From: an uncultured Eubacteriales bacterium
GTDB taxonomy: Bacteria > Bacillota > Clostridia > Oscillospirales > Acutalibacteraceae
Length of the DNA stretch: 6,006 bases
Direction of reading: 5' to 3'
Assembly: GCA_934444695.1 (NCBI GenBank)
Contig: CAKSDF010000118.1
Span: 1 to 6,006, forward strand
Shown here: piece by piece, positions 4,860 through 6,006 of the stretch
Layout of the letters: every line of letters starts with the position of its first letter
Numbering within the stretch: position 1 is the first letter of the stretch
The notes under the pieces: model-generated
Seen by the model: the letters and a program-made list of their open reading frames with translations, nothing else
Database searches by the model: none
What the model was told of the DNA's origin: nothing
Position numbers and translations under genes: made by a program

Positions 4860-5762
4860 ATGATATATACCGTCACCCTTAATCCGGCCGTGGACTATAC
4901 GGTTTATATGGACGAGCTTAAAAGAGGAGAAATAAACCGCAGCCGCAGTGAGAGCATTTTTTTCGGCGGCAAGGGAATAAATGTTTCAAACGTGCTTAAA
5001 AGTCTCGGCGTAAAATCCACAGCGCTGGGATTTTCGGCGGGATTTACCGGCCTTGCTATCGAGGACGATCTTTCTAAAAAGGGAATAACCGCCGATTTCG
5101 TGCACCTCAAAAGCGGCTTTACCCGCATTAATGTTAAGCTGCGGGAAGGGGTCGAGACCGACATTAATACTTCAGGCCCGCAAATAGATGACCGAGAAAC
5201 GACCGAGCTTTTTGAAAAGCTTGACCGCTTAAAAAACGGCGATGTGCTTGTGCTTTCGGGAAGTGTGCCAAAATGTATGCCGTCGGACACCTACGAGCAA
5301 ATCCTTAAAAGGCTGTCGCCCAAGGGGATAAGGGCGGTCGTCGATGCCGAGGGAAAGCTGCTTGAAAATGCCCTTAAATACCGCCCTTTTCTTATAAAAC
5401 CCAATGCCGAGGAGCTTGGAACGCTTTTCGGAGTGTCTATCGAGAATGCGCAAATGGCGGCAGAGTATGCCAAAAAGCTGATAAATGCGGGAGCCGGCAA
5501 TGTGCTTGTTTCCATGGGAAAAGAGGGCGCTCTTTTGGTCGATCAAAACGGGATCGAGCATTTTTGCGCCGCGTTTTCGGGCAAAACCGTAAACACTGTG
5601 GGAGCGGGAGATTCCATGGTGGCGGGATTTATTGCCGGATATGAAAAAACGGGAGATTTTGATTACGCTTTAAGGCTTGGAACGGCCGCAGGAAGCGCCA
5701 CCGCCTTTTCCGAAGGACTGGCCGAAAGGAAACACATTCTAAAGCTGTTTGAGCAAAAGTAA
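4860..5762 (+). CDS. fruK: 1-phosphofructokinase (PfkB family)
   Basis: This encodes 300 residues, the usual length. PfkB-family sugar kinases of this type use ATP to convert fructose-1-phosphate to fructose-1,6-bisphosphate in the cytoplasm, feeding PTS-imported fructose into glycolysis. The N-terminus MIYTVTLNPAVDY is typical. The first PfkB signature surrounds GGKGINVSNVLKSLG (36-50), LSGSVP lies at 132-137 and KPNAEEL at 180-186. The second signature, NTVGAGDSMVAGF (245-257), carries the anion hole and catalytic base D251. The start is ATG 4860, with AAGGAG nine bases upstream. A promoter, a candidate operator and a leader hairpin precede it. The usual neighbours, a DeoR-type fruR and a fructose PTS gene fruA, are absent here, and a terminator follows within 85 bases, so it appears to be transcribed alone. 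Tagatose-6-phosphate kinase (LacC) is the main alternative for this subfamily; context does not separate them. Confidence 0.92.
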   Translation: MIYTVTLNPAVDYTVYMDELKRGEINRSRSESIFFGGKGINVSNVLKSLGVKSTALGFSAGFTGLAIEDDLSKKGITADFVHLKSGFTRINVKLREGVETDINTSGPQIDDRETTELFEKLDRLKNGDVLVLSGSVPKCMPSDTYEQILKRLSPKGIRAVVDAEGKLLENALKYRPFLIKPNAEELGTLFGVSIENAQMAAEYAKKLINAGAGNVLVSMGKEGALLVDQNGIEHFCAAFSGKTVNTVGAGDSMVAGFIAGYEKTGDFDYALRLGTAAGSATAFSEGLAERKHILKLFEQK

Positions 5763-5846
5763 AGATGACCAAGCTTATTGCGCACGGTCTGTATGATCGC
5801 CGCTATGGCGGACGGCCGTTATCCTTTAGCATTTAAAATTATAAAC

Positions 5847-5876
5847 CCTCGCTCAAGGTAAGCTGATTGAGCGAGG
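5847..5876. terminator. Bidirectional terminator between fruK and the right-edge gene
   Basis: CCTCGCTCAA (5847-5856) and TTGAGCGAGG (5867-5876) form a perfect 10-bp stem with a 10-base loop. T-rich sequence follows on the plus strand (ACTTTGTTTCATTT) and on the minus strand (GTTTATAATTTT). It lies between the fruK stop at 5762 and the stop of the converging gene at 5904, so it probably serves both. Confidence 0.85.
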
Positions 5877-5903
5877 ACTTTGTTTCATTTATAAAAAATA
5901 TTT

Positions 5904-6006
5904 TCAAGCCGCTTTCTTTTTGCGCTTTTTTGGTTCTTTGCTCCTTTTGGCTTTGCCGGTGCCTTTCGGAGATTTGCTTTTGTCAACTATGAGTGTCAGC
6001 GCCCTG
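5904..6006 (-). CDS. 3' end of a gene with a lysine-rich C-terminal tail (partial)
   Basis: A minus-strand frame enters from the right edge and runs 33 codons to a TGA at 5906-5904. The visible residues start RALTLIVDKSKSPK and become strongly basic, with KPKK- and KRKKK-like clusters, ending in AA. Lys/Arg-rich C-termini are common on RNA- or DNA-binding proteins, but too little is visible to name a family. The shared terminator at 5847-5876 lies 28 bases past the stop, which supports this as a real gene end. The rest of the gene, including the start, is outside the window. Confidence 0.55.
   Translation of the reverse strand, partial: RALTLIVDKSKSPKGTGKAKRSKEPKKRKKKAA

Noticed and set aside
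4634..4876. Minus-strand 80-codon frame in the divergent promoter region
   Set aside because: It runs through both promoters and the leader hairpin, has no ribosome binding site, and its start falls inside fruK.
5765..5839. Short plus-strand frame right after fruK, with ATG two bases past the stop
   Set aside because: Only about 23 codons, with no good ribosome binding site or recognisable content.

Overview
The window looks like chromosomal DNA from a low-to-mid G+C Gram-positive anaerobe of the class Clostridia (Oscillospiraceae-like). The indications are strong AGGAGG/AAGGAG ribosome binding sites, a secreted protein ending in an LPXTG-like sorting signal, and proteins of a kind known from clostridia. 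This placement is inference from sequence style, not from a marker gene. I see no rRNA, tRNA, CRISPR array, insertion sequence or phage gene.

Layout. Bases 1-593 hold no gene I can support; they contain several hairpins and look like intergenic or repeat-type DNA. Next come two plus-strand genes for cell-envelope proteins: a 182-residue protein with one N-terminal membrane anchor (594-1142), and a 260-residue protein with a signal peptide, a low-complexity linker and an APKTGD sorting signal (start corrected to 1287, end 2069). A bidirectional terminator at 2084-2116 separates them from two minus-strand genes. These are a HAD-family phosphatase of the phosphoglycolate phosphatase type (2207-2851) and, upstream of it, a protein with two ACT-like domains followed by a metallo-beta-lactamase fold (3064-4506). 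The 212-base gap between the two minus-strand genes is A-rich on the coding strand and carries a 24-bp tandem duplication that includes the stop codon of the MBL gene.

From the 344-base divergent intergenic region (4516-4859), a PfkB-family 1-phosphofructokinase gene (fruK-like; start corrected to 4860, end 5762) runs on the plus strand. Recognisable sigma-A-type promoters point both ways, with palindromes and a leader hairpin that could be regulatory. A second bidirectional terminator (5847-5876) lies between fruK and the lysine-rich 3' end of a minus-strand gene that enters from the right edge.

How the genes fit together. The first two genes plausibly form a cell-surface pair. The MBL and HAD genes may be one transcription unit, since no promoter or terminator is evident between them. 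fruK would phosphorylate fructose-1-phosphate to fructose-1,6-bisphosphate, but its usual partners (a DeoR-type regulator and a fructose PTS gene) are not in view. I did not find a convincing new biological system. The most distinctive items are the ACT-ACT-MBL architecture, the stop-codon-bearing tandem duplication, and the palindromes in the divergent promoter region.
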